Source: Caballeronia pedi
GTDB taxonomy: Bacteria > Pseudomonadota > Gammaproteobacteria > Burkholderiales > Burkholderiaceae
Assembly: GCF_001544915.2 (NCBI RefSeq)
Contig: NZ_FCOE02000044.1
Location: 1-59,929, forward strand
Direction of reading: 5' to 3'
DNA: 59,929 bases
In this document: positions 25,835 to 34,830 of the stretch, one piece after another
How positions within the stretch are numbered: position 1 is the stretch's first letter
Layout: each line of letters starts with the position of its first letter
Made by a program: the position numbers and the translations under genes
The notes under the pieces: model-generated
Database searches by the model: none
What the model saw: only the letters and a program-made list of their open reading frames with translations
What the model was told of the DNA's origin: nothing

Positions 25835-27295
25835 ATGCAAAGCGACTCGAACTTCACCTTCGTACTCTTCGGCGGCACCGGCGACCTCTCGATGCGCAAG
25901 ATTCTTCCCGCGCTCTTCGAGGCGCATCGCGCGGGCTCGCTCAATCCGGCGGGCAGGATCGTCTCGGTCGCGCGCGAGACCATGGAGCAGGGCGCATACC
26001 GCGCGTGGGTCGAGGATCATGTGAAGCCGCATGTATCGAAGGACGGTGTCGACGAAGCCGCGTGGCGCAGCTTCGTCGAACGCTTTCAGTACGTCGGCCT
26101 AGACCTCGCGCGCGCGGAGGACTTCGTGTTGCTGCGCGACACGCTCACGCAATTCGGCGGCACGCGCGTCTTCTATCTCGCGACGGGGCCGTCGCTGTTC
26201 GTGCCGATCTGCCGCGCGCTCGCCGATGTCGGGCTGAATCAGAACGCGCGCATCGTGCTGGAGAAGCCGCTCGGCTACGATCTCGAATCGTCGAATGCGA
26301 TCAACGATGCGGTCGGCGAAATCTTCCAGGAAGAGCAGATCTACCGGATCGATCACTATCTTGGCAAAGAGCCGGTGCAGAACCTGCTCGCACTGCGTTT
26401 CGGCAACGCGCTGTTCGAGCCGCTGTGGCGCCGCGAATGGGTCGAGAGCATCCAGATCACGATCGCGGAGGAATTGGGCGTGGAAGCGCGCGGCGACTTC
26501 TACGACAATACGGGCGCGCTGCGCGACATGGTGCAGAACCATTTGCTGCAACTGCTCTCCATCGTGACGATGGAGCCGCCGCACTCGATGCACTCCGACT
26601 CCGTGCGCGACGAGAAGCTGCGCGTGCTGCGCGCGCTCAAGCCGGTCGACGAGCGCGACATCAGCCGGGTCGCGGTGCGCGGGCAATATCATGCGGGTGT
26701 GGTGCGCGGCACAGCGGTGCCGGCGTATGCGACCGAGAAAGGCGTGCGCCCCGACAGCACGACGGAAACCTTCGTCGCGCTGAAGGTGGAAATCGAGAAC
26801 TGGCGCTGGGCGGGCGTGCCGTTCTTCCTGCGCACCGGCAAGCGTCTGGCCGATCGCGTCGCGGAGATCGTCGTGAACTTCCGCGCGGTGCCGCATTCCT
26901 CGCTCGGCTCGATGCCCTTGCGCGCGGGCGCGAACCGGCTCGTGATCCGGCTGCAGCCCAACGAGACGATTCGCCTGTATTGCCTCGCGAAGCAGCCGGG
27001 AGAGGGCATGAATCTCGCGAGCGTGCATCTGGATCTCGCGTTCGACCAGTTCTTCAGGGAAGGACAGATGGAGGCGTATCAGCGTCTTTTGCTCGACGTG
27101 ATCCACGGGCGCCTCGCGCTCTTCGTGCGGCGCGACGAGCAGGAAGCGGCCTGGCGCTGGGTCGAGCCGATCCTGAACGCGTGGGCGTCGTCGACAACGC
27201 GGCCGAAGCCTTACGCGGCGGGCACGTGGGGACCGGCGGCGTCGAGCGCGATGCTCGCGCAGGCGGGCACGTGCTGGCTCGAAGAAGAGAATTGA
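25835..27295 (+). CDS. zwf: Glucose-6-phosphate 1-dehydrogenase
   Basis: Oxidises glucose-6-phosphate to 6-phosphogluconolactone with NAD(P)+, feeding the Entner-Doudoroff and pentose phosphate routes. The 486-residue protein has the dinucleotide motif FGGTGDLS (12-19), the substrate/catalytic motif RIDHYLGKE (171-179, His174) and EKPLGYDLESSNAIN. ATG at 25835 (MQSDSNFTFVLFGGTGDL) is preferred because it matches the family N-terminus. Upstream starts at 25733 (GTG) and 25778 (ATG) would add an unrelated leader and place the first start almost on the HexR operator. Confidence 0.95.
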   Translation: MQSDSNFTFVLFGGTGDLSMRKILPALFEAHRAGSLNPAGRIVSVARETMEQGAYRAWVEDHVKPHVSKDGVDEAAWRSFVERFQYVGLDLARAEDFVLLRDTLTQFGGTRVFYLATGPSLFVPICRALADVGLNQNARIVLEKPLGYDLESSNAINDAVGEIFQEEQIYRIDHYLGKEPVQNLLALRFGNALFEPLWRREWVESIQITIAEELGVEARGDFYDNTGALRDMVQNHLLQLLSIVTMEPPHSMHSDSVRDEKLRVLRALKPVDERDISRVAVRGQYHAGVVRGTAVPAYATEKGVRPDSTTETFVALKVEIENWRWAGVPFFLRTGKRLADRVAEIVVNFRAVPHSSLGSMPLRAGANRLVIRLQPNETIRLYCLAKQPGEGMNLASVHLDLAFDQFFREGQMEAYQRLLLDVIHGRLALFVRRDEQEAAWRWVEPILNAWASSTTRPKPYAAGTWGPAASSAMLAQAGTCWLEEEN

Positions 27296-27423
27296 CGGCG
27301 TGACGCCGACGCCGCCCGAACCGGGCGCGCGGCGGGCACGGCGATACCGGACACCGCTTCGTCCATCGTTGCGATGGCGCGTACAGAAAGCGGATCGATA
27401 AACCAGAACAAGCAGGAGGAGCA

Positions 27424-28134
27424 GTGATCGAGCTTCGCACTTTCGACGATCCGCGCGCCCATTCGGACGCGCTGGCGCAAGCCGTGGGCGACGCGCTGAA
27501 GGCGTCCCTCGCGGCAAGGGGCGCGGCATCTGCCGACGCCAATGGACAGGCCGCTCACGCCACGCTCGCAGTATCGGGCGGCACGAGCCCGAAGCCTTTC
27601 TTGCAGACGCTCTCGCATGCGCCGCTCGACTGGGCGCACATCGACGTGACGCTCGTCGACGACCGCTGGGTGCCCGAGACCGATCCGGCGAGCAACGCGC
27701 AGCTCGTGCGCGACACGCTGCTGCAGAACGCAGGCGCGGCGGCGTACTTCCTGCCGCTCGTGGACACGGGCAAGCCGCTGGAGACGCATATCGCCGAACT
27801 GAATGCCGACGCGCGCCGCCGTCTGCCGGATGTCGCCGTGCTCGGCATGGGCGAGGACGGCCACACGGCCTCGATCTTCGCCGACGCGCCCGAGTGGGAT
27901 TTCGCGATCTCGACGCCGCAGCGTTTCATCTCCGTGCATCCGGGCGCGGCGCCGCACGCGCGCGTGAGCCTGTCGATGTCGGCATTGAAGCAGATCGGGC
28001 AGGTATATCTCTTCATCGCCGGGCAGAAGAAACTCGACGTACTGAACGCGGCGCTCGCCGCGCCGCAAAAGAACGCCATCTCGACGCTGGCCCACGCTGA
28101 AGGAGTGAAGCTCGATGTCTACTGGTGTGCATAA
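27424..28134 (+). CDS. pgl: 6-phosphogluconolactonase
   Basis: Hydrolyses 6-phosphogluconolactone, the zwf product. The 236-residue protein shows the SugarP isomerase fold signatures LAVSGGTSPKPFLQ, VTLVDDRWVPETDPASN and VLGMGEDGHTASIF. GTG at 27424 is preceded by GGAGGAG. It lies 128 bp after zwf and overlaps the glk-hexR gene by 20 bp, giving a zwf-pgl-glk/hexR transcription unit controlled from the HexR operator. Confidence 0.95.
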   Translation: MIELRTFDDPRAHSDALAQAVGDALKASLAARGAASADANGQAAHATLAVSGGTSPKPFLQTLSHAPLDWAHIDVTLVDDRWVPETDPASNAQLVRDTLLQNAGAAAYFLPLVDTGKPLETHIAELNADARRRLPDVAVLGMGEDGHTASIFADAPEWDFAISTPQRFISVHPGAAPHARVSLSMSALKQIGQVYLFIAGQKKLDVLNAALAAPQKNAISTLAHAEGVKLDVYWCA

Positions 28135-30025
28135 GACAGCGACGCAGCACGCCGACGGACCGCGGCTCCTGGCCGACATCGGCGGCACCAACGCGCGCTT
28201 CGCGCTGGAGACCGCGCCCGGCGAGATCGGGCAGATCCGCGTGTATCCGGGAGCCGATTACCCCGGCATCGCGGAGGTGATGCAGCAGTATCTGAAGGAC
28301 ACGAAGGTCGGCCGCGTGAATCATGCGGCGATCGCGATCGCGAATCCCGTCGACGGCGATCACGTGAAGATGACCAATCACGACTGGAGCTTTTCGATCG
28401 AGGCGACGCGCCGCGCGCTCGGCTTCGACACGCTGCTCGTCGTGAACGACTTCACCGCGCTCGCGATGGCGCTGCCCGGCCTCACCGACGCGCAGCGCGA
28501 GCAGGTCGGCGGCGGCTCGCGCCGGCAGAACAGCGTGATCGGCCTGCTCGGTCCGGGCACGGGTCTGGGCGTGTCGGGGCTGATTCCGGCCGATGACCGC
28601 TGGATCGCGCTCGGCAGCGAAGGTGGCCACGCCACGTTCTCGCCGTTCGACGAACGCGAAGACATCGTGATGCGCTATGCGCGCCGCAAGTTTCCGCACG
28701 TGTCGTTCGAACGCGTATGCGCGGGGCAAGGGCTCGAACTGATCTACCGCGCGCTCGCGGAGCGCGACGACGTCACGGTCGCCGATACCTTCAACGCCGC
28801 CGACGTCACGAACCGCGCGCTCGCGGGCGAAGCGCTCGCGCTCGAAGTGGTGAACTGCTTCTGCGCGATTCTCGGCACGTTCTCCGGGAATATCGCGGTG
28901 ACGCTCGGCGCGCTGGGCGGCATCTATATCGGCGGCGGCATCGTGCTGAAGCTCGGTGAACTGTTCCACAAGTCGCCGTTTCGCGAGCGTTTCGAGGCGA
29001 AAGGGCGCTTCCAGCAGTATCTGTCGGGCATTCCCACGTACATCATCACGGCGGAATATCCGGCGTTTCTCGGCGTCTCCGCGATTCTCTCGGAGCAGTT
29101 GTCGAACCGCGCGAACAGCGGCTCGTCGGCGGTGTTCGAGCGCATCCGGCAGATGCGCGACGCCCTGACGCCCGCCGAGCGGCGCGTCGCCGATCTCGCG
29201 CTCAATCATCCGCGCTCGATCATCAACGATCCGATCATCGACATCGCGCGCAAGGCCGACGTGAGCCAGCCGACCGTAATCCGTTTCTGCCGATCGCTCG
29301 GCTGCCAGGGTTTGTCGGACTTCAAGCTGAAGCTCGCGACGGGCCTCACGGGCACGATTCCGGTGAGCCACAGTCAGGTGCATCTCGGCGATACCGCCAC
29401 CGATTTCGGCGCGAAGGTGCTCGACAACACCGTGTCCGCGATCCTGCAGTTGCGCGAGCATCTGAACTTCGAGAACGTCGAGCGCGCGATCGATATCCTG
29501 AACGGCGCGCGGCGCATCGAGTTCTACGGGCTCGGAAATTCGAACATCGTCGCGCAGGACGCGCATTACAAGTTCTTCCGCTTCGGCATCCCGACCATCG
29601 CTTACGGCGATCTGTACATGCAGGCGGCATCGGCGGCGCTGCTCGGCAAGGGCGACGTGATCGTGGCCGTGTCGAAGTCGGGCCGCGCGCCGGAACTGCT
29701 GCGCGTGCTCGAAGTGGCGATGCAGCAGGGCGCGACGGTCATCGCGATCACGTCGAGCAATACGCCGCTCGCCAAGCGCGCGACGGTCGCGCTGGAGACG
29801 GATCACATCGAGATACGCGAATCGCAGCTCTCGATGATCTCGCGCATCCTGCATCTCGTGATCATCGATATTCTCGCCGTCGGCGTGGCGATCCGCCGTG
29901 CCGCGCCGAAGCCGGGCACGAAGATCAGCGAGACGGTCGCGAAGGCGCGTCAATCGGGCGGCGAGGACGCGGCCGCGGTGCTCGACTGGCTGAGCCACGG
30001 CGCGTCGGGCATGGCGCGGGACTAG
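28115..30025 (+). CDS. glk: Bifunctional glucokinase / HexR-type (RpiR family) transcriptional regulator
   Basis: A 636-residue fusion. Residues about 1-330 are a ROK-unrelated bacterial glucokinase, with ATP loop LLADIGGTNARFALE (about 17-31), VVNDFTALAMALPGL and GPGTGLGVSGLI. Residues about 340-420 are an RpiR-type HTH (MRDALTPAERRVADLALNHP, then ADVSQPTVIRFCRSLG). Residues about 460-600 are a SIS sugar-phosphate-binding domain with FYGLGNSNIVAQDAHYKF and VAVSKSGRAPELL. The enzyme makes glucose-6-phosphate while the regulator half would sense a downstream intermediate and bind the 25711 palindrome. The same fusion is annotated in other Burkholderia. Confidence 0.95.
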   Translation: MSTGVHKTATQHADGPRLLADIGGTNARFALETAPGEIGQIRVYPGADYPGIAEVMQQYLKDTKVGRVNHAAIAIANPVDGDHVKMTNHDWSFSIEATRRALGFDTLLVVNDFTALAMALPGLTDAQREQVGGGSRRQNSVIGLLGPGTGLGVSGLIPADDRWIALGSEGGHATFSPFDEREDIVMRYARRKFPHVSFERVCAGQGLELIYRALAERDDVTVADTFNAADVTNRALAGEALALEVVNCFCAILGTFSGNIAVTLGALGGIYIGGGIVLKLGELFHKSPFRERFEAKGRFQQYLSGIPTYIITAEYPAFLGVSAILSEQLSNRANSGSSAVFERIRQMRDALTPAERRVADLALNHPRSIINDPIIDIARKADVSQPTVIRFCRSLGCQGLSDFKLKLATGLTGTIPVSHSQVHLGDTATDFGAKVLDNTVSAILQLREHLNFENVERAIDILNGARRIEFYGLGNSNIVAQDAHYKFFRFGIPTIAYGDLYMQAASAALLGKGDVIVAVSKSGRAPELLRVLEVAMQQGATVIAITSSNTPLAKRATVALETDHIEIRESQLSMISRILHLVIIDILAVGVAIRRAAPKPGTKISETVAKARQSGGEDAAAVLDWLSHGASGMARD

Positions 30026-30062
30026 ACGCGTTCCTACGTCGACGCAAATCGACGCTCGCGGC

Positions 30063-30101
30063 AAAAAAAAACGGTGCGATACCACGCTGGGTATCGCACC
30101 G
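30063..30101 (-). terminator. Terminator of porin 1
   Basis: A 12-bp stem, CGGTGCGATACC with GGTATCGCACCG (30072-30101), with a T tract on the minus strand. A related hairpin ends porin 2 at 31473-31508, showing that the duplicated unit includes the terminator. Confidence 0.88.
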
Positions 30102-30145
30102 GCACGCGCCTCTCGCAGCGGCGTGAAAACCTTCCTTCGTATGTC

Positions 30146-31261
30146 TTAGAACGAGTGCTGGATACCTGCGTACACGCCCGTCTGGCTGTGGCCGACAAGC
30201 GGGTTGTCCGTCGATGCCGCCGAGCCGAAGTTGTTGGCGTTCAGACCGTAGTTCGCGGTCTTGCTGTTCTGCACCGTCGCGACCTGGATGTCCAACAGCG
30301 TGCGCCTGGACAGGTTGTACGAACCACCGACCGTGTAGATGGTCGCGTTGCCCGCGCCGTTGTTGCCGTTCACGTGATAGACCGCGCCGATCAGCGCTGC
30401 CGCCGGCGTCGCCTGCCATGTCACGCCGCCCCATTCGTGATCGAGCGTGGTCGGCTGGCCGGGCAACTGGCCCGTCATGCCGGCGGAGCGGATCGCCTGA
30501 TAGCCGCCTTGCAGCTTGAACTGGCCGAGGAACACGTTGAGCATCGCCGTGTATTCGCGCGAGTAGGCGTAGGCGCCGTTGCCGCCGTCGCTGTACGAGC
30601 CGCCGAGCGATCCGTTCGACGGATTGCGAATCTCGTCGTAGATGCCGCGAACCTGGAAGAGCGGCGCCGTGTAGGTGAGCTGTGCGCCTGCCTCACGGCC
30701 TTGCGCCGTGGTGCCGTTGCCGTTCCAGTTGGTCGCGTTGGAGAGCGCGTACTGGCCGTAGAAGTCGAAGCCCGCGACCTTCGGTGACTGATACGAGATG
30801 TTGTTGCTCGATTGCGGCCAGTTGCGGCCACGCACCAGCGACGCCGACGACCAGTTCGACTGACCGAACGGATCGAAGTCCCAGATGCCGTTCGAAATGA
30901 AGAGCTCACGGCCCAGCAGCATCGTACCGAACTGGTTGTTCGAGATACCGACCGTCGCCCAGCGATTGAACAGGCCGTTGTTGGCAGGGCCCTGACCCGT
31001 CATGGTGTTGAAGCTGCCTTCCAACTGGAACACGGCGCGATTGCCGCCGCCCAGATCTTCCGCGCCCTTCAGGCCCCACAGGCTCGTGCCCCAGTCGCCG
31101 CTCTCCGCCCTGAACCGATGCGAAGTGCCCGAGCCGGCCGGCACGCCGTTCATGTATTCGAGCCCCGCGTCCAGTCGACCATAGAGCGTCACGCTGCTCT
31201 GTGCTTGCGCGACCGCGCTGAATGCCAACAGCGCCGCTGCCGCGAGCAAAGCCTTCTTCAT
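30146..31261 (-). CDS. Gram-negative porin (OmpC-like, Burkholderia type), copy 1
   Basis: A 371-residue outer-membrane beta-barrel. The signal peptide MKKALLAAAALLAFSAVAQA precedes QSSVTLYGRLDAGLEYMNGV, and the protein ends HSQTGVYAGIQHSF with the C-terminal Phe needed for barrel assembly. LLGRELFISNGIWDFDPFGQ lies in the region of the constriction loop. Of two adjacent ATG codons the second (about 31261) has better spacing from GGAGG. It shares long identical blocks with copy 2, 310 bp upstream on the same strand. A role in uptake of small hydrophilic solutes is general for the family. Confidence 0.93.
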   Translation of the reverse strand: MKKALLAAAALLAFSAVAQAQSSVTLYGRLDAGLEYMNGVPAGSGTSHRFRAESGDWGTSLWGLKGAEDLGGGNRAVFQLEGSFNTMTGQGPANNGLFNRWATVGISNNQFGTMLLGRELFISNGIWDFDPFGQSNWSSASLVRGRNWPQSSNNISYQSPKVAGFDFYGQYALSNATNWNGNGTTAQGREAGAQLTYTAPLFQVRGIYDEIRNPSNGSLGGSYSDGGNGAYAYSREYTAMLNVFLGQFKLQGGYQAIRSAGMTGQLPGQPTTLDHEWGGVTWQATPAAALIGAVYHVNGNNGAGNATIYTVGGSYNLSRRTLLDIQVATVQNSKTANYGLNANNFGSAASTDNPLVGHSQTGVYAGIQHSF

Positions 31262-31472
31262 CATCTCCTCCAAACCCCAAAAAAAGGTGAAACTCGAAAT
31301 TGCTGTGATGTGTTCGAGTCGACCGGACATCCGTGTTCTGTCACGTCGCGCGGTTTCGGCTCGATTTCGAATTTTGGAGGAGAACTATATTTTTCAGAGC
31401 CGTTGATTTGTAGTTTTTGGTCTTCGGCTTGACAAACTCATGCGGAGTGCTAGGCGGATCGCGCGTCCAAAT

Positions 31473-31508
31473 AAAAAACGGTGCGATACCCTTTCGGGCA
31501 CCGCACCG
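31473..31508 (-). terminator. Terminator of porin 2
   Basis: CGGTGCG pairs with CGCACCG, with inner CCC/GGG pairing, followed by a T tract on the minus strand. It is partly diverged from the porin 1 terminator. The short region 31262-31472 also holds TTGTAGTTTTT at 31408-31418, similar to one half of the HexR palindrome. Confidence 0.8.
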
Positions 31509-31570
31509 ATACGCGCCTCTCGCAGCAGCGTGAAAACCTTCTAAAAAGACTCTTTGGTCAGACTCGCCGA

Positions 31571-32728
31571 TCAGAACGAGTGCTGGATACCTGCGTACAC
31601 GCCCGTCTGGCTGTGGCCGATGATCGGGTTGTCGGTCGCCGCGGACGTACCGTAGTTGTTGGCGTTCAGGCCGTAGTTTGCGCCCTTGCTGTTCTGCACC
31701 GTCGCGACCTGCAGATCCAGCAGGGTGCGCTTGGACAGGTTGTACGAACCGCCGGCCGTGTAGATGGTCGCGTTACCCGCGCCGTTGTTGCCGTTCACGT
31801 GGTAGACCGCCGCGATCAGCGCGGCCGCCGGCGTCGCTTGCCACGTCACGCCGCCCCACTCGTGATCGAGCGTCGTCGGCTGACCGGGCAGCTGGCCCGT
31901 CATGCCCGCGGTGCGAATCGCCTGATAGGCGCCCTGGATCTTGAACTGGCCGAGGAACACGTTGAACATCGCCGTGTACTCACGCGAGAATCCATACGCA
32001 CCGTTGACCGCGCCGGAGTTGGCCGCATTGATCGGGTCGTAGACGCCGCCGAGCGTACCGTTGGCCGGATTGCGGATTTCATCGTACATACCGCGGATCT
32101 GGAAGAGCGGTGTCGTATAGGTGATATACGCGCCCGCATTACGGCCTTGCGGGGTCGTGCCGTTACCGTTCCAGTTGGTCGCGTTGGAGAGCGAGTACTG
32201 ACCGTAGAAGTCGAGGCCCGCGAACTTCGGCGACTGGTACGAAATGTTGTTGCTCGATTGCGGCCAGTTGCGGCCACGCACCAGCGACGCCGACGACCAG
32301 TTCGACTGGCCGAACGGATCGAAGTCCCACACGCCGTTGGAGATGAAGAGTTCGCGACCCAGCAACAGGGTACCGAACTGGTTGTTCGCGACACCGACCG
32401 TCGCCCAGCGATTGAAGAGACCGCCGCCGCCCGGGCCCTGACCCGTCATGGTGTTGAAGCTGCCCTCCAACTGGAACACGGCGCGGTATCCGCCGCCCAG
32501 GTCTTCGACGCCCTTCATACCCCACAGGCTCGTGCCCCAGTCGCCACTTTCCGCCTTGAAGCGGTGCGAGCTGCCGGTGGCCGCGCCGTTGGCGCCCACG
32601 CCTGTCGGCACACCGTTCATGTATTCGAGCCCCGCGTCCAGGCGGCCATACAGCGTCACGCTGCTCTGAGCGTGTGCCACTGCGCTGAACGTCAGCAGTG
32701 CTGCCGACGCGAGCAAAGCTTTTTTCAT
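31571..32728 (-). CDS. Gram-negative porin (OmpC-like, Burkholderia type), copy 2
   Basis: A 385-residue porin nearly identical in architecture to copy 1: signal peptide KKALLASAALLTFSAVAHA, then QSSVTLYGRLDAGLEYMNGV, with the same C-terminal Phe. It differs by insertions of 6-8 residues, for example TGVGANGAATG near mature residue 25 and YDPINAANSGAVNGAY in a loop. These are surface-loop positions, as expected for porin diversification. ATG at 32728 is chosen over 32731 for spacing from GGAGG. Both genes have their own ribosome site and terminator, so they are separate units. Confidence 0.93.
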   Translation of the reverse strand: MKKALLASAALLTFSAVAHAQSSVTLYGRLDAGLEYMNGVPTGVGANGAATGSSHRFKAESGDWGTSLWGMKGVEDLGGGYRAVFQLEGSFNTMTGQGPGGGGLFNRWATVGVANNQFGTLLLGRELFISNGVWDFDPFGQSNWSSASLVRGRNWPQSSNNISYQSPKFAGLDFYGQYSLSNATNWNGNGTTPQGRNAGAYITYTTPLFQIRGMYDEIRNPANGTLGGVYDPINAANSGAVNGAYGFSREYTAMFNVFLGQFKIQGAYQAIRTAGMTGQLPGQPTTLDHEWGGVTWQATPAAALIAAVYHVNGNNGAGNATIYTAGGSYNLSKRTLLDLQVATVQNSKGANYGLNANNYGTSAATDNPIIGHSQTGVYAGIQHSF

Positions 32729-33216
32729 CATCTCCTCCAACCCTGTCAAGAAATAGAACCCAAGTGCTGCCGTGTGGTTCGATGCGGGCGCACCCAACCG
32801 AAAATTGTTTTCAGAGGAAGGACGCGCGGGCTGCAGTGCTATGTGGCCATTCGCGCGTCGTGGGCGCGAACCCGACGCCGATCCGTCGATCGGTGCCGTC
32901 CTCCGTTTCTTTTGGACTTTTGAAGTAAAACTACTTTTTGAGAACTTCGTTTTGGTACTTTCATTACCAATTTAACAAAATACGTTATAGCCGCCAAAGA
33001 AATTTGGCGTTCTGTGAACGTTTGTGTCAAAAACGCAATGCCCATCTGCTAGGGACATTACCCACAGCATGGGAAATGCCCCGCAAAGCCTTATCCCATA
33101 AGGGCTACGGTTTGTTGTAAGTTTCAGCGTCAGGTTTGTCGCCTATTGACGCGAGCGTGTCGCAGCGCTAGGTCGAGGCGGGGCGGGAAAGAGGCGCACC
33201 GTCACGCACCCGGGCG
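32729..33216. other. Intergenic region upstream of porin 2
   Basis: About 490 bp with no supported gene. The segment 32915-33010 is AT-rich and probably holds the porin promoter. It contains TTGAAGTAAAACTACTTT (32920-32937), an imperfect palindrome resembling the HexR box at 25711. From 33040 to 33110 a GC-richer segment contains several short inverted repeats (CCCAT/ATGGG, CCTTATCCCATAAGG at about 33088-33102), whose meaning I cannot assign. Confidence 0.5.
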
Positions 33217-33244
33217 CAAAAAAAGCGCCTCGCGGGCGCCTTTT
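33217..33244 (-). terminator. Terminator of the amino acid ABC operon
   Basis: GCGCC/GGCGC hairpin with an A run at 33218-33224 that becomes a T tract on the minus strand, about 40 bp after the hisP-like stop codon. Confidence 0.75.
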
Positions 33245-33282
33245 CTGGAGTGGAAGGTTGCTTCCGGCAGCAATCATGCGGA

Positions 33283-34062
33283 TTACTTGAGGCTGCCCGA
33301 CAGGAACTGCTTGAGCCGCTCGCTCCTTGTGTTGCCGAAGACCGCATCCGGATGGCCTTCTTCCTCGATGCGCCCCTGATGCAGAAACACCACATGGTTC
33401 GACACGTTGCGCGCGAACGCCATTTCGTGCGTGACGACGATCATCGTGCGGCCTTCCTCGGCGAGCGTCTGCATGACCTTCAGCACCTCGCCGACGAGTT
33501 CCGGATCGAGCGCGGAGGTCGGCTCGTCGAACAGCATGACGTCGGGATGCATCGCGAGCGCGCGCGCGATCGCCACGCGCTGCTGCTGTCCGCCCGACAG
33601 ATGCGACGGATACTGCTTCTCCACGCGCGGCGCGAGCCCGACCTTCTCTAGATACGTGCGGGCGCGCTCCTCGGCTTCCTTCTTCGAGAGCCCGAGCACG
33701 TTGACCGGCGCCTCGGTCACGTTCTCCAGCACGTTCATGTGCGACCACAGATTGAAGTGCTGAAACACCATCGAGAGCTTCGAGCGCACTTGCCGAAGTT
33801 GCTTCGGATCGGCGGCCTTGAGCGCGCCGGTCTTGTCCTTCAACGTGCGCACTTCGCTGCCGTCGACGAAGATGCGCCCCTGGTTCGGCTGCTCCAGAAA
33901 GTTGATACAGCGCAGCATCGTGCTCTTGCCCGAGCCCGACGAGCCGATGATGCTGATCACATCGCCCGCCTTCGCCTTGAGCGAAACGCCCTTGAGAACT
34001 TCGTTGCTGCCGTACTGCTTGTGAATGTCGTCGACGAAAAGCTTGTGCATCTGGGAATTCAT
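33283..34062 (-). CDS. Polar amino acid ABC transporter ATP-binding protein (HisP-like)
   Basis: A 259-residue ATPase. Walker A is GSSGSGKST near residues 40-48, followed by MLRCINFLEQPNQG. The signature LSGGQQQRVAIARALAMHP, Walker B VMLFDEPTSALDPELV and the H-loop VTHEM are intact. The extra stretch between strand 3 and the Q-loop (KDKTGALKAADPKQLRQVR) is characteristic of HisP, whose substrates are histidine, lysine, arginine and ornithine. It is the third gene of a hisQ-hisM-hisP unit. Confidence 0.92.
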   Translation of the reverse strand: MNSQMHKLFVDDIHKQYGSNEVLKGVSLKAKAGDVISIIGSSGSGKSTMLRCINFLEQPNQGRIFVDGSEVRTLKDKTGALKAADPKQLRQVRSKLSMVFQHFNLWSHMNVLENVTEAPVNVLGLSKKEAEERARTYLEKVGLAPRVEKQYPSHLSGGQQQRVAIARALAMHPDVMLFDEPTSALDPELVGEVLKVMQTLAEEGRTMIVVTHEMAFARNVSNHVVFLHQGRIEEEGHPDAVFGNTRSERLKQFLSGSLK

Positions 34063-34089
34063 GAAGTGTCCTTGGCTGACGCGATGGTC

Positions 34090-34803
34090 TTATTTGCCTT
34101 GCGGCCGCAAATAAGCGAGCCAGCGATGCTCCGCGCGGCGGAACAGCCACACGAGCGCGAACGAAATGCAGAGATAGAGCAGGGCGGCGATGCCGAACGC
34201 CTCGAACGACTGATACGTGGCCGAATTGACGTCGCGCGCGATCTTGAGGATGTCCGGCACGGTCGCCGTGAATGCGACGGTCGTCGCGTGCAGCATCAGG
34301 ATGACCTCGTTGCTGTAGTACGGCAGCGCGCGCCGCAAGGCCGACGGCAGAATCACCCGCCGATACAGCGTGAACGAGGACATGCCGTAAGCGCGCGCCG
34401 CTTCGATCTCGCCGTAGGGCGTCGCCTTGATCGCGCCGGCGAAGATTTCCGTGGTGTACGCGCAGGTGTTCAGCGTGAAGGCGAGCAGCGTGCAGTTCAT
34501 GCCGCTGCGGAAGAACTCGGCGAGCAGCATGTGATCACGCACGACCTGCAAGCTGTACAGACCCGTGTAGCACAGCAGCAACTGCACGTAGAGCGGCGTG
34601 CCGCGAAACACATATGTATAGAGCCACACCGAACGCGACAGCAGCTTGTTCTTCGACACGCGCGCGACCGCGAGCGGCACCGAAAGGCAGAAGCCGAGGC
34701 CGATGGAAATGACCAGCAGCCACATCGTGATCGCGAGACCGGTGATGCGGTAGCCGTCGGTGAAGAGGTAGTTCTTCCAGTATTCCTGGATGATTTCGAT
34801 CAT
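34090..34803 (-). CDS. Polar amino acid ABC transporter permease (HisM-like)
   Basis: A 237-residue inner-membrane permease. RGTPLYVQLLLCYTGLYSL and the EAA loop GEIEAARAYGMSSFTLYRRVILPSALRRALP match HisM/ArtM-like permeases. It begins 27 bp downstream of the first permease gene and ends 27 bp before the ATPase gene. It forms a heterodimer with the HisQ-like permease. Confidence 0.91.
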   Translation of the reverse strand: MIEIIQEYWKNYLFTDGYRITGLAITMWLLVISIGLGFCLSVPLAVARVSKNKLLSRSVWLYTYVFRGTPLYVQLLLCYTGLYSLQVVRDHMLLAEFFRSGMNCTLLAFTLNTCAYTTEIFAGAIKATPYGEIEAARAYGMSSFTLYRRVILPSALRRALPYYSNEVILMLHATTVAFTATVPDILKIARDVNSATYQSFEAFGIAALLYLCISFALVWLFRRAEHRWLAYLRPQGK

Positions 34804-34830
34804 GATCTCTGCCGCTCTTGATTGGACCGA

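Noticed and set aside
25702..27303. A second 533-codon frame overlapping zwf on the same strand
   Set aside because: Arg-rich, lacks any motif, and the other frame is a complete G6P dehydrogenase.
28013..30085. A 690-codon leftward open frame antisense to glk-hexR
   Set aside because: Same shadow pattern; the glucokinase-regulator fusion on the other strand is unambiguous.
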